Numbered from the stretch's first letter, positions 1-12,084 are shown. The stretch: DNA of 64,000 bases from Acanthacorydalis orientalis (GCA_034766995.1 CM068318.1:5751001-5815000); one strand, 5' to 3'. Notes: a model not told the origin generated them from the letters alone. Program-made: numbers and translations.

Positions 1-93
1 ATGGTGTGTGGATTGATTTACAATCCTAAAAAGATATATTTCTCAATATATACGTTAATACATATGTGAAGGTAAATATATACATATATACAA

Positions 94-94
<1 letters not shown>

Positions 95-169
<75 letters not shown>
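95..169. repeat. (TA)n microsatellite
   Basis: An uninterrupted TA run of about 75 bp, among the longest perfect runs in the window. It ends in TGTGCGTACGTACGTGTG. The open frames crossing it are tyrosine-isoleucine artefacts. Confidence 0.97.
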
Positions 170-172
<3 letters not shown>

Positions 173-279
173 CGTACGTACGTGTGTTTGTATGGAACAG
201 ATAAGATTTGTACATAAAATGTATAAGAATAGAATAATCGTGTAAAATTTAATTTTAGTTTATTTTTAATATATTTACT

Positions 280-280
280 A

Positions 281-347
<67 letters not shown>

Positions 348-362
348 TATATATATATATAA
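280..362. repeat. (TA)n with GTAT interruptions
   Basis: A compound tract: TA, then two GTAT units, then TA, AAATAAA and TA again. It lies about 110 bp from the preceding TA tract. Confidence 0.95.
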
Positions 363-1175
363 CAAACTGATGCACAGATTTGGTTCTAGTGCTGAAAAAG
401 ATATAAATAAAAAAATAAACTGTTATGTTCTCAGAAATGTGGGGCTATATAAGCTCACACTATATTAATAACGAATTTAATACACGAACCCGACGAACAT
501 TCAACGAAAACAACAACTACAGGCTTTTGACTTAAATTGACATGGAGTGAATTTCATATAGCATCTGGAAATTACATCCAACGTTACTCCAGTCATTGCC
601 GGATATAAATGTGTCCTAGAAAATATATTACCTACCAAAATAAAACACGGCGAGATTTTGGATACAAACTTAGACGACGAATCGACCAAATCATTACAAT
701 CGAGTGAAAATCAATTATGATTTTTTTTAAAAAAAATATATATTTTTTTAAATAAGAACTATTACAAATGTTTACATATATTTGTAAAATTTCTCAAAAA
801 AACGTTTTTATTGTTATTTGGAAATGCTAACTGACGTATTTTATACATATAGAAAAATATCGTACAAAAAATAATCTTTGTAAAAAAATAACATGGATTA
901 GACATATATTTGAGTAATATTATTATTTCATATTTTTGCAATAAACATATAAGATACAAAAGAAACAAAGATATTTTTTCTATCTAGTTTTTATAAACTT
1001 ATATCAAAATAAAACTGAATTATGGTGTATATATATATATTCATAAAAGTGCAGACTTAATAAAGATAGAGCACGACCGTTCTCTGTTTTTATTTTTTTT
1101 TTGCTATGTGAAAAGGAAATTACAGTTAATTGAAAATTATTTGTAATATTTTTTATCGATTTCTGTCCCGTTCTC

Positions 1176-1177
<2 letters not shown>
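363..1177. other. AT-rich spacer, no gene seen
   Basis: No coding region recognised. A slightly G+C-richer patch near 480-690 has an open frame of 62 codons on the minus strand, but it resembles no family I know. The rest is poly(A)/poly(T)-rich. Confidence 0.6.
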
Positions 1178-1230
<53 letters not shown>

Positions 1231-1258
1231 GTATGTATCTATCTATATATATACACAT
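1178..1258. repeat. Compound (TA)n-(GTAT)n-(CTAT)n microsatellite
   Basis: About 40 bp of TA, then repeated GTAT, then CTAT, then TA and CACA. The stepwise change of unit suggests microsatellite evolution by point mutation and slippage. Confidence 0.95.
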
Positions 1259-2440
1259 ACATACGTGTGTTTTTATATAAAATGATTTACTTTTTAATGT
1301 GGCGAGCTTGTCAGTATCTATTTCTATTGACGGAGACAAAGAAGAACATGAGCATAACTAACGAACGGAAAAATGAACTCGAGAATGTTGAAAATTGAAA
1401 CAGCTATATGCGAACTTTAAATTAATCAAATAACTGACATCTAATTTATGCAATGCATAACATCGCCATGAGCAAATTACTTGTCATACCTAATACGACT
1501 GGAGATTGATACGAAACAAATTACTGGCTGAAAAACATGTAATTTGCATTTCAAAGGTTCTTTAAAATGTAAAGTGCATTTTCTGTTATTATGTTTGCGA
1601 GCCGTGTCGAGCTTTTATTACGTACACCGTCGCTGCAACAATAATAAATTACAAAATTCATATTTATGTTATAAGAGCATAAGGGGATACGGCCGTCGTT
1701 TCGATTTACAATACTTTCGGACTTTTCTCTTGTTAGTTTTCAAATTTCTGATTTATGCGAATGCTTGTTTATGACAGAATTACATGTTCAGGTGGATACG
1801 AGACATTGAGAATAATGAAATTTCGTTTTATTGTGCAGTGGAGTGTTTTTTCTCAAAGTTATTTGTTTGAACTTTTATATGCAAATCGTAATTGTTATTA
1901 GAAACGCAACATTGAAATAGGAGCAGCCAATTTATATGAATATGCTCATATAACTATATATATATATATATGTTTTGAAAATAAGAAAATACAGCAATAT
2001 GGAAATCTATATCATTCGAAAATATTTTTTTATAATTTAAAAGGCTAATTCAGGCGTTTGAAAATATGTTAGGCTTTGATTTGAACTGATTTTCTAATGA
2101 CTCAATGACTATTGATTGTATTTTCGTCTAATAATTCTATATTAGGACTATCTGCAGTGAACAATAATTTTTATATAAAAACAATTTTAAGTTTTAAAAA
2201 AGTATTTATTTCTTAATCAATTAATTAATCGTTATCATCATCAAGGACATTTAAAAGATATTTTTTAGAAACAACTATGAACATAACAAAATTAATGAAA
2301 CACTTGAGCTTGTTTTTGTGAAACCAATGCATCTATTGTATGTCATGTTTAATTGATGTGATTGCAATTCGAATAGAATTTTCAACATGTTCATCAGAAA
2401 TCTTGGTTCTTATTTTACTTTTCGTTTATTCGTCAATTAT
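1259..2440. other. AT-rich spacer
   Basis: No gene recognised. A short TA run lies at about 1956-1972. The 76-codon plus-strand open frame at 1544-1774 has no recognisable motif and is probably chance. Confidence 0.55.
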
Positions 2441-2625
2441 GTGGGTTCATCCTGGAATCTCTATCGCTTATGCATTTCAAACGACAGAGATTCCATGTCG
2501 CAATACATAGCAGCAAAATAATACCATTAAATCTGCAGGTTGCATCAACAGGCGATAAGGGCCACATGCGCTCCTCAGGCATAGGTTGGTCACGCATGGT
2601 TTAGAGTAGTTAAGGTTCGAATAAA
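2441..2625. other. G+C-richer patch with a 10-bp-stem hairpin
   Basis: A patch less AT-rich than its surroundings. It contains a perfect inverted repeat, TGGAATCTCT (2453-2462) and AGAGATTCCA (2486-2495), separated by a 23-base loop. Pairing does not extend much beyond the 10 bp, so a microRNA precursor is unlikely. It may be a relic transposon end or chance. Confidence 0.5.
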
Positions 2626-3839
2626 TTATTGATAATTTATGGATTAATATTATATAAATATATATATTAATAATTTACTTAATAACATGCTATCTATCAC
2701 ACGGTTTTTAAAATAAGAAAACATTTTTTAAATGACCGCCAAGTGTCATCTGTATTAAAGTAATTATAAAAGGCCCTTAATTATCTTCAATTTTTATAGT
2801 ATGGTCTTTTCATCTTCAGAATATTAATTTCAAATTAAAAATTAAACACACACACGTTACTTAAATATACACAATCGGTTCAGTATAAAATTGTACACCA
2901 ATAAAATTTCATGTAAACGACGATTTGTTGCTTTTGTGTATAATTAATTAATCTTGATATCAATACTAAATTGATATCTGAACCAAAAATTAAAAAAAAA
3001 TAATTATAAATGTCTATATATAAACACATGTTAAAATAATATACAAAGAAGAATTATTACAGTTCGTAGTATAAATGTAATAATATAGTGAAATACTTGA
3101 AAATAATTTCTAATTACAGAACGTACCTTGTAATTAAATATTTCTACCCAATGATTATATTTTTAATAAGACTATAATATAGTTGTTATATAATTCATCG
3201 TATTTTTTTTTACTTTTTTATGACGGTAGAGTGGAAAATGTTACCGATGACGTTTAATTAACTAATTCAATTTTTTTTTGTTATTATGTTTCACTGTTTT
3301 TTTCAGATATATTAATTTATTTTTCATCAAAAGTTTCATAACAAAAACCAGATGAATCTATTCGTCTTGTTCGTAAATCGAATCAGACAAACTTTAATTT
3401 TTATGTAAATGTTTTTTTTTACATTTTTAAATATTAATTAAAGAACTTCAAACGGCTGTTCGTATTATACAGTATCATTCATTTCTTTTTCAATACATCG
3501 AAGCACATGTCTCGAGCATGGTGTACCGTTGATTCAGCACCGTTTCAAACGACAAATTGTCGTAAAGTTATAACCGAATCAGACTTGCGAGCAATATTGA
3601 ATTGATAGTACTTAACTAGACTAGATTATATTAAATCTACAATCTATTTATAGCAGCACTCCATCACTGACTAACTAATAACGAGAATCATCAATAACCA
3701 CTCTGAAGTAAATGTATTTTAGTCACCAGTAATCAAACAGTAAAGTTTCTGATACACAATTAGTGCTAAATTATAGACTGATACACACAAAGTACATATT
3801 ATGGAATATTACTTTGAGAAAATTGCTTTACCACAAGGT

Positions 3840-3842
<3 letters not shown>
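2626..3842. other. AT-rich spacer
   Basis: No coding region or recognisable transposon seen. A slightly G+C-richer stretch lies near 3470-3600. Confidence 0.55.

Positions 3843-3875
<33 letters not shown>
3843..3875. repeat. (TA)n microsatellite
   Basis: Perfect TA run of about 33 bp. Confidence 0.96.
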
Positions 3876-3876
<1 letters not shown>

Positions 3877-3973
3877 CCTTTATATGTCAGATCTAACTGA
3901 AACTTCTGTCTTTTTCTGTACATTTTTTGATAATATAACTGTTTCAGTCAATTTATAAATTTTTTTATTATGT

Positions 3974-4020
3974 GCTAGGGGGTTTCACCCCCTGCTCGCT
4001 AAATCTCGTGCCCGTCTAAC
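3974..4020. repeat. Hairpin plus CTGCTCGCT repeat, copy 1
   Basis: AGGGGGT-TTC-ACCCCCT forms a perfect 7-bp stem with a 3-base loop. It is followed directly by GCTCGCT and a pyrimidine/G-rich tail. A related arrangement occurs at 10544-10610 (stem GGGC/GCCC, then CTGCTCGCT), so this is probably part of a dispersed repeat family. The family is not identified. Confidence 0.5.
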
Positions 4021-4292
4021 AAATAACAGAAATCAACAAATTATTCACACAAATAATCCGCGTAAAAACTAAGTTTTAAACTTTTTATTAGAAAAATTTA
4101 TAAAAAATAATTAACAAAAATAATTAATATATAAGTTTATAAAATTTATAACATAAAAAATGCATTGTTCAAATGTGTAATAATTTTTTTATTCTAAAGC
4201 TCCAGTGACTAAAATAAATTGTATACCCTCTTTCATGATACACCGTAAAACAGTACATTGATCATGTACTGATATCAATCAATCAGAAAGAA

Positions 4293-4304
4293 GATCACGT
4301 GATC
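4293..4304. other. 12-bp palindrome containing an E-box
   Basis: GATCACGTGATC is a perfect palindrome centred on CACGTG, the canonical E-box bound by bHLH factors of the MYC/CLOCK type. No promoter is recognisable nearby, so function is not implied. Confidence 0.35.
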
Positions 4305-4490
4305 GTCATCAGCCAATCAGGATACGAATAAAAGTTTAAATTTTAATTTAAATCAAAAAATACGTTAGGTACAAATATTAATTCTGTATCTTTTAATTGA
4401 ATCAATCATAACTCTGGTTTAAATTAAAATATATTCTCCTCGTTTTAAGATTTTGAATTGATAACCTCATCATTTAAAAAAACATTATAT

Positions 4491-4833
4491 ACCTTAACCA
4501 AGCAGTTGGTATAATCTCACAAAAGAGTATTGAACACAAAGGTGTCCGAAAAGTAGTATATTCAGCTTTTTATACTTTTCTAGTTGAAAAAAATGTTGCC
4601 GAAGTCACGGGAATGATTTGTTCAGCTTTGAGAAACATGAAAGTGGCTCGAAAATACATTACTTCATCGACTCAAAGCAGCTATCTTTTTTCGACAAAGT
4701 ATTCATCAATTATTCGACAGATATAGCAGTTTGTATAAAATAATCGGGGATATTTTGAGGATTGAAATTTGTTCCATTTTTCTAAAAATATATTTTCTAT
4801 AAAAAGGTCTCAAATTAATTTGTACACGTTATA
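4491..4833 (+). mobile_element. Mariner-family relic, internally deleted (copy A)
   Basis: A degenerate Tc1/mariner element in which the transposase N-terminal region is joined directly to the C-terminal region. From about 4542 the frame resembles a mariner N terminus (VSEK, then LKK, AAE and MICSAL-like residues once frame breaks are allowed). Near 4680-4740 the frame FFRQSIHQLFDRY matches the C-terminal pattern FF..GI..LP.RW, followed by GDI, where functional proteins have G-x-Y. The catalytic D,D34D core is absent. The 5' end (AAGCAGTTGG..ATAA) is shared with the fragments at 60340-60442 and 63530-63897. Stops and frameshifts show it is dead. The family assignment rests on remembered motif patterns and on agreement between the copies here. 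Confidence 0.75.
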
Positions 4834-5973
4834 AAGGAACGAATAGCAAATAAATAAAAATATTCACTATCAAACACAAAACAGTTCTAACACTGTGACT
4901 AAATTCACTTTCATCAATGAATTCACATCAAAAATTTTGCAATCGAAAATGTTCAATAAATTATTATTGATTTTCACTTACATGTATTTCCACCTTAACA
5001 CCATTATCCTGAGAGTACAAATTCACTATTAACTCATATTAAAAAAATTCCAAATAACATTTCCATCATATAAATATTTTCTTCATCTTAAACTGAAAAT
5101 GTATATTTTACAAAAAACTTAAATCATATCAGAGAAACAATCAACGTACAGTAAGAATACATTATTTTTCTAATATCAAATTAAAGCTGGAAATTTCCAA
5201 ATAGGCACTGTATTTTAATATACAATATTATCTTGCGAGAAAATGTAGTATTAATGTGAAGGTTGTATATTGCACGGATCTACTTCAGAGAGTATGCGTT
5301 TATGTGACCGCACGGGGTAGCTTAATTTCAAAGCGGACAAGAAGCGCTTCCAGGCCGCACTTTATTATTATTATTAATGTAATATTGCTTCTGCTGTCCT
5401 TATCAATTTACAATATTACGAATTACCTACGTTGTAATAACACAGCATTAAATATGGATAAGTGCTGTAAGAAATGTATGATTGTGATAGTCGTGTTGTG
5501 TAAATTGAGTCCAGCGAATCGTCTCGAATATATTTATTTCAGATGTAGGAATAGACGTTATTTTTTTTTAATATGATTTCAATTATTATAAATATATTAA
5601 ACTATTATATATATACAATTTATTGATCTTCATTATATTTTAAATTAAATATTTGTCTAGTTTAAAAATTCCAACTAGAACTCAATTTATAAAATGATAT
5701 GTGAATCCATAAAAATAGAAATTAATTTTGAATGTTTATTCTGAAGAACATAATTATGAAAATAAATATTTTTTTATCTTTTTACGATATAAAGAATAAA
5801 TATTAACTGTTTAATACTTTATATTCATATAAATACTAAATATATTGGGCATCAAATAAATTTTATATTAATTTCATAGGACCTGTAAATATATTTTCAA
5901 ATTTTAAGAAAATAAATCAGTGTATTGTCTAAAAAAAATATATGTTAGTCTATTCTGTGAAAGGTACTTTAAG

Positions 5974-5976
<3 letters not shown>
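4834..5976. other. AT-rich spacer with a small G+C patch
   Basis: The 5250-5370 stretch is G+C-richer (GCACGGGG, AAGCGCTTCC). A 106-codon plus-strand open frame at 5256-5576 covers it, but its product has no recognisable motif and becomes low-complexity. Nothing else recognised. Confidence 0.5.

Positions 5977-6011
<35 letters not shown>
5977..6011. repeat. (TA)n microsatellite
   Basis: Perfect TA run of about 35 bp. Confidence 0.96.
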
Positions 6012-6012
<1 letters not shown>

Positions 6013-6279
6013 TTTTACATGTTTTTAATTGAAATTGAAGATAATAATATCTGATTTCATATTTTATGTAAAAATCTAGCAGCTGTGAAATTCTTGAAGA
6101 AAGGTCTGAAAAAAGACTTAATTAAGGATGTAAATATATTTGTATTTATTTTTTTAATCGGATTTAATTACATTAATCTTCAGTTTTCTTATATAATTCT
6201 CATTCTCAAATCTATGCAAATCTTTTTTTCAAGCGATTATTGAATGTTTTTACAATATCTAAAAAACTATCTGACTTTC

Positions 6280-6700
6280 GCGCTATTCCGTATTCAGAGC
6301 ACAGTGTGCACGGTGAATGTTAATTTGACTTAATTGCTATCCGCCGAGGATTAAGATATCCCGAAATTCTTGCCGTTAATTGCCGCCTAGTAGAAAACGT
6401 AACTTTCAATATTGCGTTAATTTTGTGAACTATCAAGTAATATAGTTAGCTTACGGTATGTAGCTTAAGGTGTACTTTATTATCACTAACGGATTCATCA
6501 TGTTAACATAGGTGCGTTGCGCATGTTGAAGTCCTTGTACGTAATACTTAATATAAACCCACACCAACCCTGTCACCTGGATACGACGCACGCAATGAAC
6601 GGGATCGACAGGGGGAATTTCAATGAGTAGTCAGCTTAACCCTTTAGAAATGCAAGAGGACTCCGTCTAATCTGATCGCAGTTACGTTTTGTTTACATGA
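6280..6700. other. G+C-richer patch, possible conserved non-coding DNA
   Basis: About 400 bp with clearly higher G+C and CpG than the flanks. It contains homeodomain-type cores (TTAATTGCCGCC near 6380, TTAATTTG) and a motif-dense segment at 6555-6625 (CCCACACC, GTCACCTGG, GGGATCGACAGGGGG). No open frame of note. The contrast with its surroundings suggests constraint, but only alignment could show it. Confidence 0.35.
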
Positions 6701-7549
6701 CCGTGAAGAGGCAAAACATAAACAGCTATATCAGTACACAGCGCCATGAGTAAATTTTAAATATTATGATAGGGGATTGCGTCTCCCGTAAATAAATAAG
6801 CTCCGTTGTGATTAATTCCACCGTTGTAAATAATGTATTTTCAAGATGTTAGTATACACAATGATACATTCAATACTTAAACCAAAAAAATGCATCATTT
6901 GATTAAAGGTGGATACTTATTTTCAGACGAATCTTTTCAAAAAAAAATTTACATGAATTCATAGTTTACTCTCTGATTAATTACACAGTATGCAATAATT
7001 CATTTCAAAATTCGATGTTAATTTTTTTTGAACTACTAGAAAACAATATACATACATAACTGACCATGAAATATACAGAGAATAATTTTATTTACAATTA
7101 ATTGGTTAAATTTCCATATTTACTAGGAAGTTGTTCATTTTCTATCTTTTATACATGAATGAATAAGAATCTCTTATATACCAATAAGTATATTCACTAT
7201 GAGCCATTTAATACTATCTTACCAGATTTATATTCATTATTCCTTCACTACATCCTCAAGAACTGAGACCATTCATAAGTGGGTTGAAAATTTATTCTAT
7301 TATAAAATTCTTTAAAATAATTTTATGTAAGAAAATTATTAAAATTATTTAATTGAAATTGTTTCCTGATAAGTACAAGTGTATCTTAAATATTGTCAAT
7401 AAGTAAAATCTTGGAACTACTTAACGAACATTTTATTACTTAGATATTCATACTGAAAACTAAACAGGGAATCTATATAAATTTTTTTGAAAATATATAT
7501 TTCAAATAAATATGTGATTGTTAATTAAAAAAAAATTATTTCATTTGAG

Positions 7550-7574
7550 TATATATATATATATATATATATAT
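7550..7574. repeat. (TA)n microsatellite
   Basis: TA run of about 25 bp. Confidence 0.95.
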
Positions 7575-7675
7575 GTGAATTTAAATTATTTAAAAATAAA
7601 ACTGAATTATGTGTACTTTTTTTTTCTTTAATTGAGAACAATAATTTAACGATTAATTATTGTGCAAAGTTTTAC

Positions 7676-7678
<3 letters not shown>

Positions 7679-7728
<50 letters not shown>
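7679..7728. repeat. (TA)n microsatellite
   Basis: Perfect TA run of about 50 bp. Confidence 0.97.
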
Positions 7729-7729
<1 letters not shown>

Positions 7730-8466
7730 ATACATTCGAAGTTATGTTGTATTAATTAATAAAATGTTGTTAATTAAAGATTAAACATACCTGTTACATC
7801 AGATAAAATACTTTATGATTACAAATGAATTTCAGAATATAATTAATGTTGTTCATATACTTTTTAAAATTCGATAAAAATTTTCAATTAAGAAAATCAC
7901 ATTTTTTAATTTATGAGGCTTTGATATTTTCTCTGCAGACGTTTATTGATGTCATTAAATGTTAGAAAAATATTTTAAAATCATTTATTTATTTTGATAA
8001 CATTAAGTGTATATGAATATATATATATATAATGAACGAATTAACGAAATTGATTTTTAATCTATAACCATTTATCATTTATAAAGCAATTGAATGATAA
8101 TAAATTAATTATTCAATACACACGTTTTCATTAATGGTTTTTTAGTTATATTTTCTATAGCGATCGGTTTTTTAAATAAAAATAAATATTCTTACAGTAT
8201 ATTTTTATTCTGTATTAAATATTGTTATTCAAATATTTTAATTAATTTTCGATGTATCAGTATTAATCAATATACTGGCACAAAATATACTTATTCACAT
8301 TCATTGGATTTTTATAGAAACTCGTCTATACGTTTTAATGTCAATTAAAAGGAATATTATATATATATATATTAAAATAATATTAATGCTTTTTAGCTAA
8401 TAAAATAGAATAAATTCACTATGAAAATTTATTCATTTTTGAGTTCGTTTAATAAAATATATATTG

Positions 8467-8467
8467 T

Positions 8468-8506
<39 letters not shown>

Positions 8507-8514
8507 CATATATA
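8467..8514. repeat. (CA)n-(TA)n compound microsatellite
   Basis: About eight CA units pass directly into TA units. Confidence 0.95.
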
Positions 8515-9184
8515 ATTTGTTTTCTATTTTTTGGAAAAGTTTATCTTGTTTAATATTTCTAAAATATTTAGTAAGTGATTGTGAGTCATTTTAAAATATT
8601 AATTCTTGTTGTACTTTTTGAGAAATGTAGTCTTGTACAGGATATTATCAAAAAATGTTTTCTTACTTGTGAAAATTTGTTTTTTTTGAGATTTTAATTT
8701 TTTTTAAATTTGTTTATGTTTTAATACGTTTTATTTATTTTTAAATATAAATATATTTCTAGCTTGTTACAGTACATATGTTTTCTATTCTAATTATCTT
8801 ACTGTAATATGCATATTATTTTTTTTTAAATTTCTGATTATAATATTTCTCCTAGTTAACTTAATAGTTAATTTAAAAGATTTCTAAAGTATTTTTTCAA
8901 GATCACTTATACTTTTATAGCGAGTTTTGCTATTGTGAATTTTCTTTCATTTTACGTTTTAATTGTTGATAGTGTATTGTTATTCAAAATTTTTTATAAA
9001 ATAGAAAAATTTTAATATGCGAATATGTATATTGCCTGTGTGTGTGTAATAAAAACAGGATATATTTTCTGTAAAAATTATTCATTTTACCTGTCGAGGC
9101 ATAGAAAATATAACAGCATCTATACTGATACCAAAATAGATCAAACTGTCTATATTTCTGAATTAACATTCCGTCAACATTGAC

Positions 9185-10090
9185 TGTAATTTCAATAATA
9201 AAACAGGAGCACGCAGATAGATAACTTTAAAAACGAATTTCCCAAAGGTGCACGTATTGATTCAATTACAAGCGAAACAACGGGAAAAGCAGTACGTTCA
9301 CCTTGGCCAGCGTTAAAGTTTCGCAATTCGAACACAAATTCGATCAAGGTCATCAGCACCGAGCGCACCTTCATCAATTTACCTTCGAGTTACAGTCGTA
9401 CATGAACGACGTACGCACGGCCAACGAACACAACTTTTGCGTCGTTCTTCTTCATCAGTATCTGTTGCCGCTGCTCGTATGGCCATTGGCCATCGTCCGA
9501 TGTCTGCCTGCTTGCTCTCGCCATCGAGCCAGCCTGCCAGCCCGCCGTATATGTCGAATGGTTTAATGCCCCCGTAGGCGGTGGCAATGCGGTACAAGCA
9601 ACGAGCGTCCAGGGTGTTACCCGGCTAATCTGCCTCGTCGGAGCGCCTAAGTGAGCCGCGCCACCGTCTTAAGTGATGTCGTAAAGCGCAAATTGCCCTA
9701 GATATATATCTTTTAAGCGTCGCTCCGTTGCCAAACAAGAAGCCGTATTTTCTACGTAAAGATACCGTCGTCGTTCCATCGCGAGAGACATTATTACTGT
9801 GGATGTTGTTTGCCGTTGATGCGATGTGCTCCGCCACTCTCTGCACGCTTCCACTACTGTTACCGCTTGTTGTGCTGCTTTGTCTCGTATTGTTTTCATT
9901 TTTGACGTGGCCGAGGTGTACGACAATCTTTTTGTTTTGTATTTGTTTTCGTATTTACAGTCCTTCGACGTTTTTTTTCCTGCTCCGTTCGTGTAATAGA
10001 GCCAGTGACATAAATGTGTTTTTTCCGAGAAAGTATAAACACGAGACGAATTTATTATTAAAACACCGGAGTAAAAACATATAATGTTAT
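9185..10090. other. G+C-rich island, possible regulatory or transcribed region
   Basis: One of the broadest islands of balanced composition in the window, richest at about 9360-9690 (TGCCGCTGCTCG, GCCAGCCTGCCAGCCC, GGAGCGCCTAAG). Several overlapping open frames exist on both strands (for example 87 codons at 9303-9566 plus, 142 codons at 9669-10097 minus). None shows a recognisable domain, and the frames conflict, so I do not call a gene. It could be an enhancer, an untranslated exon or a CpG-rich promoter. Confidence 0.4.
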
Positions 10091-10137
10091 GACGCATGGT
10101 GAGGTAATTTGAGAAAAGTCGTAAAAGGTCAATCCAT

Positions 10138-10170
<33 letters not shown>
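10138..10170. repeat. (TA)n-(CA)n microsatellite
   Basis: About 28 bp of TA followed by three CA units. Confidence 0.95.
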
Positions 10171-10543
10171 GTAGGTATATATTTTAATACTTGTTCTATA
10201 AATATTCACCTTAAACTATTTGTTTTTCAGTTTATTGATGCTTGTAAGCTATAATTTTAATAAAACTGTATCGCCAATCTTACATATACCTTACTTATCA
10301 ATTTCGAATCCATATAATAGGTTTATTTTTAACATATATATTTATTTAATTATACCTACTTTTTAATTTCCAACAAAACTTTTATTTATATAATTTGATA
10401 TTTTATCAGAATCAAAATATATTTCATTTTTAAGAAAAATTTAAACGCTTTTACATCAAGCAATGAAAATAAGAATTTAGTATAAGAAAATAGATATTTT
10501 TTGAGTTTTCATATTAGTAATATCATTGTTTATATATATATAT

Positions 10544-10610
10544 TAGGGCGCTTTGCCCACTGCTCGCTGTGCTCACCAGCCTTCGGATTCGCTGCACTTG
10601 TCAATTATAA
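10544..10610. repeat. Hairpin plus CTGCTCGCT repeat, copy 2
   Basis: AGGGCGCTTTGCCCA forms a short GGGC/GCCC stem and is followed by CTGCTCGCT, then GTGCTCACCAGCC. The order matches 3974-4020. It starts directly after a short TA run. Confidence 0.5.
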
Positions 10611-11284
10611 GTCTCTACATATAACCGAATGAAACAATAAACATATTTTTTTTAACCCAATCATGTCTATATAATCATTATCGCAGATAGATTACAACTT
10701 GCTGTTTTATGTATGAGGTAAACAAATTTGGGTGCCATGAAAAATTGAAGTTATAAATTAATATGTCAATGCCATTGAAAAATTTTTGTGGATAATTTTG
10801 ATTTTATATATATGTAAATATAAGATTTATTAAATAAATATATTCAATCTAATCATAAATCGAAATATCTACAATTAAAATCGTTGTAGGTAAAAAATTC
10901 TTGAATAATATTATTGTCGGTTTAAATAAACATTTTCGTGACTGTGTACAGAAAATTAAATAGAGTGATAAGATTTTCAGTATCTGAAAACACAGCACGT
11001 ATGTATAATTCATATTTTAGTTCGATAACCGTCTGTTCGGCTGCTGCTGCTGTGAACTATAACATTTGATGAAAACTTATGAATGATTAAAAGTAACTGG
11101 CTGTTTTTTCAACGAGATTCTATATCGTGTGTCGATAAATATTATTATAGTGATATGTTAAAACGTTTATTATTTCTATATTAGAACTGAATTGCGTATC
11201 GTAAATTCACAATCTTGATTAATTGATCTTAAACAGTGTGTTGTTTGATAAAATAAATTTAAAATAAAAACAATAAGCTGTGTA
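10611..11284. other. AT-rich spacer
   Basis: No gene recognised. A small CTG-type run (GGCTGCTGCTGCTGTG) sits near 11040. Confidence 0.55.
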
Positions 11285-11285
11285 T

Positions 11286-11670
11286 ATTTGTTTTTAGCAA
11301 ATCGAGTTGGTGGTATTGCTTTATTAATAGCTATTACTTGAATATTAAATGTTGGTTCTTGAAATTATTTTTTTTATTTGGATAGTGTAAAGAGATCTTT
11401 TTAAATAAAGTTAACTGGGTTATTGGTTGTATTGGAAGCTATTACAAAAGTGATAAAATTTCTTTTTCATCTTGATTTTCACAACTGCTCCTACTTCTGT
11501 TTCAGCATAGTTCATTCTTCAACTCTAGTTACTGCTGGAGTTTATTTGTTAGTTCGTTTTAGAGTTTTATTAGAATCCAATTTAATTGGGAAAAAAATAT
11601 TATTAATTGGTTGTTTAAGTATATTTATAGCTGTTTTAAGTGTAAATAAAATTTGATAAATTTTGAAAAT
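11286..11670 (+). pseudogene. nad5: Nuclear copy of mitochondrial nad5 (NUMT), partial and broken
   Basis: A fragment of NADH dehydrogenase subunit 5, normally a membrane subunit of mitochondrial complex I. Read with the invertebrate mitochondrial code it gives ANRVGGIALLIAITWMLNVG, then SWNYFFYLD, VLEAITK, and VHSSTLVTAGVYLLVRF, a hallmark ND5 segment, ending near LIGCLSMFMAVLSVNK. The two TGA codons fall at conserved Trp positions, which shows mitochondrial origin. It is not functional: a TAA lies in frame near 11405, and the stretch between AITK and VHSS has small deletions that scramble the expected S-A-Q-I-P-F..A-P-T-P-V-S-A-L segment. A piece of that segment (APTSVSA) survives in another frame at about 11482-11507. 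Only about 125 of the usual 550 or so residues are present. Confidence 0.88.
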
Positions 11671-12042
11671 ATTATATAAATGCTGAAATGATTGTGAATA
11701 AGAGTCTAGTTTTGATAAAAATTAGTTTAGATTAAATTTCGTTCATTAATATAACGATTTTTGAATATTTGTTAGCTAGAGAATAATTTTACACTTTTAA
11801 CTTTTTCGAACGAATTCATCTCATGTATATAATATAATAAAATTCATTTCATTATGTAAAAACAGAGCATGAAAAAGAGAACACTTTTAAATGTAAATAC
11901 TTCTGATTCAAAAATGTTCGTTTCAATAAATTTGAAAAATTTAGTACAATGTTTTCAGCGAGTTTTACCAAATGAATATGAAGTATTTCGTGCTGTATTC
12001 ATTGTTTGATGAACAATTCAGAATACTTTATCATACGTGTAC

Positions 12043-12045
<3 letters not shown>
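11671..12045. other. AT-rich spacer
   Basis: Nothing recognised beyond the NUMT. No continuation of nad5 or neighbouring mitochondrial genes is visible. Confidence 0.55.

Positions 12046-12082
<37 letters not shown>
12046..12082. repeat. (TA)n microsatellite
   Basis: TA run of about 31 bp with a final CATA. Confidence 0.95.

Positions 12083-12084
<2 letters not shown>

Larger units (their letters stand above)
6701..9185. other. AT-rich spacer with TA tracts
   Basis: No gene recognised. TA tracts lie at 7550-7574, 7679-7728 and 8467-8514, with a short one near 8020-8031. The remainder is very AT-rich with no motif I can support. Confidence 0.6.

Noticed and set aside
18..375. Long Tyr-Ile open frames near the left edge
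   Set aside because: They are translations of (TA)n microsatellite and have no biological meaning as proteins. The same applies to frames at 12006-12197, 27249-27521, 30056-30308, 41003-41215, 57006-57194 and 63294-63528.
2560..2640. GGTTCGAAT resembling a tRNA T-arm
   Set aside because: No matching stem, acceptor arm or internal promoter box A is found at the right spacing.
9669..10097. 142-codon minus-strand open frame
   Set aside because: It overlaps an antisense frame of 118 codons and shows no domain or compositional bias typical of protein. The G+C-rich context explains its length.
11423..11656. 77-codon frame within the NUMT read as a nuclear gene
   Set aside because: It is nad5 with indels and a mitochondrial-code stop just upstream. 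The standard-code frame is an accident of small deletions whose lengths sum to a multiple of three.
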